Assembly (NCBI GenBank): GCA_934716785.1
Contig: CAKUYM010000055.1
Span: 1 to 17,626, forward strand
Source of the DNA: an uncultured Bacteroides sp.
GTDB taxonomy: Bacteria > Bacteroidota > Bacteroidia > Bacteroidales > Bacteroidaceae
Reading direction: 5' to 3'
DNA length: 17,626 bases
Shown here: piece by piece, positions 16,301 to 17,626 of the stretch
Numbering within the stretch: the first letter of the stretch is position 1
How the letters are laid out: each line of letters opens with the position of its first letter
Translations under genes and position numbers: made by a program
The notes under the pieces: model-generated
What the model saw: the letters and a program-made list of their open reading frames with translations, nothing else
What the model was told of the DNA's origin: nothing
The model's database searches: none

Positions 16301-16491
16301 GTCACATTATTTTCTATATCCGAAGCACTTGCACCGGGATAAGCGGTCATTACCATAATCGTGTTTGTATCAATATCCGGATACAAGTCGATAGGCAATT
16401 TGGACAAAGAGAAAAGACCAAAAATCACCACTGCAAGGAAGCAGAGCGAGGTCATAATCGGTTTCTTAACCGCACCTTCGTATAAACTCAT
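13333..16491 (-). CDS. RND efflux transporter permease, HAE1 type (AcrB/MdtB-like)
   Basis: This 1052-residue inner-membrane pump exports drugs, bile-salt-like compounds or lipids using the proton gradient. It has the RND duplicate layout: a membrane segment at 12-30, a first periplasmic region (about 35-335) with the porter motif YPGASASDIENNV, the membrane block at 336-550 with the Asp pair Asp399-Asp400 (GMVVDDAIVV), a second periplasmic region (about 560-850), and a last membrane block with Lys932 (GIVVKNGIVLID). The Asp-Asp/Lys set is that of proton-driven HAE1 pumps rather than CusA-type metal pumps. The charged C-terminal tail (about 1025-1052) is Lys/Arg-rich. It starts 19 bases after the membrane fusion protein gene. 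No outer-membrane channel gene lies downstream; it may use one encoded elsewhere or upstream of the window edge. Confidence 0.96.
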   Translation of the reverse strand: MSLYEGAVKKPIMTSLCFLAVVIFGLFSLSKLPIDLYPDIDTNTIMVMTAYPGASASDIENNVTRPLENTLNAVSDLKHITSRSSENMSLITLEFEFGNDIDVLTNDVRDKLDMVSSQLPDDAENPIIFKFSTDMIPIVLLSVQANESQSALYKILDDRVVNPLARIPGVGTVSISGAPQREIQVYCDPNKLEAYHLTIETISSIIGAENKNIPGGNFDIGSETYALRVEGEFDDTRQLEDIVVGTHNGANVFLRDVARIVDTVEERAQETYNNGVQGAMIIVQKQSGANSVEISRKVAEALPKLQKNLPSDVKIGVIVDTSDNILNTIDSLTETVMYALLFVVIVVFLFLGRWRATLIICITIPLSLIASFIYLAVSGNTINIISLSSLSIAIGMVVDDAIVVLENVTTHIERGSDPKQAAVHGTNEVAISVIASTLTMIAVFFPLTMVSGMSGVLFKQLGWMMCAIMFISTVSALSLTPMLCSQLLRLQRKPSKMFKLFFTPIEKALDGLDTWYAKMLNWAVRHRPIVIMGCIAFFVISLLCAKGIGTEFFPAQDNARIAVQLELPIGTRKEIAQELSEKLTNQWLTKYKDIMKVCNYTVGQADSDNTWASMQDNGSHIISFNISLVDPGDRTISLEQVCNEMREDLKAYPEFSKAQVILGGSNTGMSAQASADFEVYGYDMAVTDSVASHLKRELLKINGVTEVNISRSDYQPEYQVDFDREKLAMHGLNLSTAGNYLRNRINGAVASKYREDGDEYDIKVRYAPEYRTSLESLENILIYNAQGQSVRVKDVGKVVERFAPPTIERKDRERIVTVSAVISGAPLGDVVAAGNKVIDKMDYPSEVTIQISGSYEDQQDSFRDLGTLGILIVILVFIVMAAQFESLTYPFIIMFSLPFAFSGVLMALFFTGSTLSVMSLLGGIMLIGIVVKNGIVLIDYITLCRERGLAVINSVVTSGKSRLRPVLMTTATTVLGMIPMAIGGGQGSEMWSPMAIAVIGGLTVSTILTLILIPTLYCVFAGTGIKNRRRKLRRQRELDIYFQENKANIIKK

Positions 16492-16510
16492 TTCTTTAGG
16501 GATTTATTTG

Positions 16511-17530
16511 TTAGCGATTCTCTACTTCTACTTCCGCACCGTTCACCAAACGCGACTGACCGGCAACCACAACCTGAGAATTATCAGGCACACCGGACTT
16601 CAACTCATACTCTGCCCCCATACGTCTGCCCAGTTCTACTTTGTTATAAGAAACTTTGCCATCTTTATAAACGAACACATAACGGTCACCGGAACCGGCT
16701 TGCTTCACGATAGCCAAATCAGGAACAACCACGTTGTCGGCTGTACCAAAGTTCAGTGTTGCACGGGCAAACATTCCCGGACGCACGCGCTGATCTCTGT
16801 TGTCTAATTTAATTTCTACCTGGAATGTACGGGTAGCAGCATCTATCGTAGGATAAATCAAACTAATGGTTCCTGTAAATGCTTCATCACCATATACATC
16901 CAACTTCACGTCTACAGGCGCACCTTTCTTCACCTTCGTGAAGTAGATCTCGGACACATTAATAAGAAGTTTCACCGGAGTGATTTGTTCTACAACCAAA
17001 ACCGGATCTCCCCCACTATACATATCACCGTTATCGTAATTGCGTGCAGTAACCACACCGTTAATTGGACTCAGTAGAGAAGTGTTCTCCAACAAATTTT
17101 TATAAGCAGTCTCCTTCACATCAAGCTGCATCTTCGAAGCATCCCATTCCGATTTAGAAGCGCCACCTACTTTATAAAGCTCGTCAATACGGTTAAATTC
17201 GATTCTTTGATTATCTAACTGCAACTTTGCCTGATTCAGGTTGGCGGCATCCATCTGCACTAATTTCTGTCCTTTGGATACACGGTCACCCACCTCCACG
17301 AAGATTTTGTCAATACGTACGGGAGATGAAGGAGCGATATTATTTTTCACTTCTGCTTCTACCGTTGCCGTATACTCTTGAATCTGCTCTACGGGGCGAG
17401 CTTTTACATCAGCCAGTTTCACGATAGGTTTCGTGTCCACCTGTTCCACAGTAGCTTTATCTTTTCCACCTGTACATGAGCCCATAAACACAGCTAACAG
17501 CAGGGCTACTAATTGGATACTCTTTCTCAT
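16511..17530 (-). CDS. RND efflux membrane fusion protein (periplasmic adaptor lipoprotein)
   Basis: This 339-residue adaptor should link the RND permease encoded just downstream to a TolC-like outer-membrane channel. Its N-terminus is a lipoprotein signal with a probable lipid-modified Cys19 (FMGSC). The two halves of the lipoyl domain (about 60-95 and 150-182, with LLSPINGVVTARNYDNGD) flank a helical hairpin (about 96-148). A beta-barrel domain follows (about 185-262, with FTGTISLIYPTIDAATRTFQVEI) and a membrane-proximal domain to the end. All expected domains are present and length is normal. It is the first gene of the three-gene operon with the permease and the PII-like protein; its promoter is at 17597-17604. 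Confidence 0.95.
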   Translation of the reverse strand: MRKSIQLVALLLAVFMGSCTGGKDKATVEQVDTKPIVKLADVKARPVEQIQEYTATVEAEVKNNIAPSSPVRIDKIFVEVGDRVSKGQKLVQMDAANLNQAKLQLDNQRIEFNRIDELYKVGGASKSEWDASKMQLDVKETAYKNLLENTSLLSPINGVVTARNYDNGDMYSGGDPVLVVEQITPVKLLINVSEIYFTKVKKGAPVDVKLDVYGDEAFTGTISLIYPTIDAATRTFQVEIKLDNRDQRVRPGMFARATLNFGTADNVVVPDLAIVKQAGSGDRYVFVYKDGKVSYNKVELGRRMGAEYELKSGVPDNSQVVVAGQSRLVNGAEVEVENR

Positions 17531-17583
17531 ATTTCTTAATTATAATTTTTCAATAGTTCGTTAAACATTTCCTTAACACTTAT

Positions 17584-17604
17584 GCAGCAATTGCCGCAAA
17601 TTTA
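17584..17604 (-). promoter_or_regulatory. Probable -7 element and overlapping palindrome of the efflux operon
   Basis: TAAATTTG (17597-17604, minus strand) matches the -7 consensus; any -33 box would fall at or beyond the window edge. Just downstream, overlapping the expected transcript start, GCAGCAATTGCCGC (17584-17597) is a near-perfect palindrome around AATT with one mismatched pair, a plausible operator. The leader to the ATG at 17530 would be about 60 bases and contains a second short repeat, GTTAA/TTAAC (17560-17564 and 17573-17577). Confidence 0.45.
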
Positions 17605-17626
17605 ATAGTCTCTTCCCATAGCTTTC

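Noticed and set aside
13333..16491. Heavy-metal (CusA/HME) efflux assignment for the RND pump, suggested by the PII-like neighbour
   Set aside because: The adjacent Asp399-Asp400 pair and Lys932 fit the HAE1 proton relay, and no Met-rich metal relay is evident.
1..17626. CRISPR arrays, insertion sequences, phage or toxin-antitoxin modules
   Set aside because: No regularly spaced repeats, transposase or integrase motifs, terminal inverted repeats or small toxin-like gene pairs were found; intergenic gaps are all under about 220 bases.

Overview
The window reads as a chromosomal segment of a Bacteroides-type organism (Bacteroidota). Three things point there: repeated promoters of the TTTG / TAnnTTTG type, start codons without clear Shine-Dalgarno sequences, and the gene families present (long YfhO membrane protein, secreted LTxxQ-like small protein, PII-like protein behind an RND pump). 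I see no insertion sequence, phage gene, CRISPR array, rRNA or broken gene. It looks like core chromosome with a few less ordinary modules.

Left part (1-3818): a tRNA-Asn, cut by the window edge, runs leftward and diverges from a rightward pair: a PfkB-family kinase (probably adenosine kinase) and a CtpA-type S41 protease with a PDZ domain. A bidirectional terminator separates the protease from a leftward, soluble sensor histidine kinase that has no recognisable sensor domain. Middle (3944-8208): ahcY (S-adenosylhomocysteine hydrolase) behind an excellent Bacteroides promoter, a structured 145-base spacer, and a long YfhO-like polytopic membrane protein ending in a strong bidirectional hairpin. 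AhcY makes adenosine and the kinase 2.9 kb upstream would remove it, so both may serve the methyl cycle.

Right part (8282-17604), all leftward: a secreted Spy/CpxP-like protein with a Met/Gly/Pro-rich insert; a tightly overlapping three-gene cassette of membrane-anchored SGNH hydrolase, secreted SGNH hydrolase and MBOAT O-acyltransferase; and an efflux operon of lipoprotein membrane fusion protein, HAE1-type RND permease and a small PII-like protein, closed by a strong terminator.

The most interesting part is the SGNH-SGNH-MBOAT cassette (9012-12790). The MBOAT protein ends in a Tyr-containing aromatic hexapeptide of the kind known as an acyl shuttle in cell-envelope acylation. The larger SGNH protein has a probable beta-sandwich insert between its catalytic blocks. 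The gene content resembles the patA/patB/ape1 clusters of peptidoglycan O-acetylation, though an exopolysaccharide or other glycan target is equally possible. Second is the PII-like protein coupled to a drug-type RND pump.
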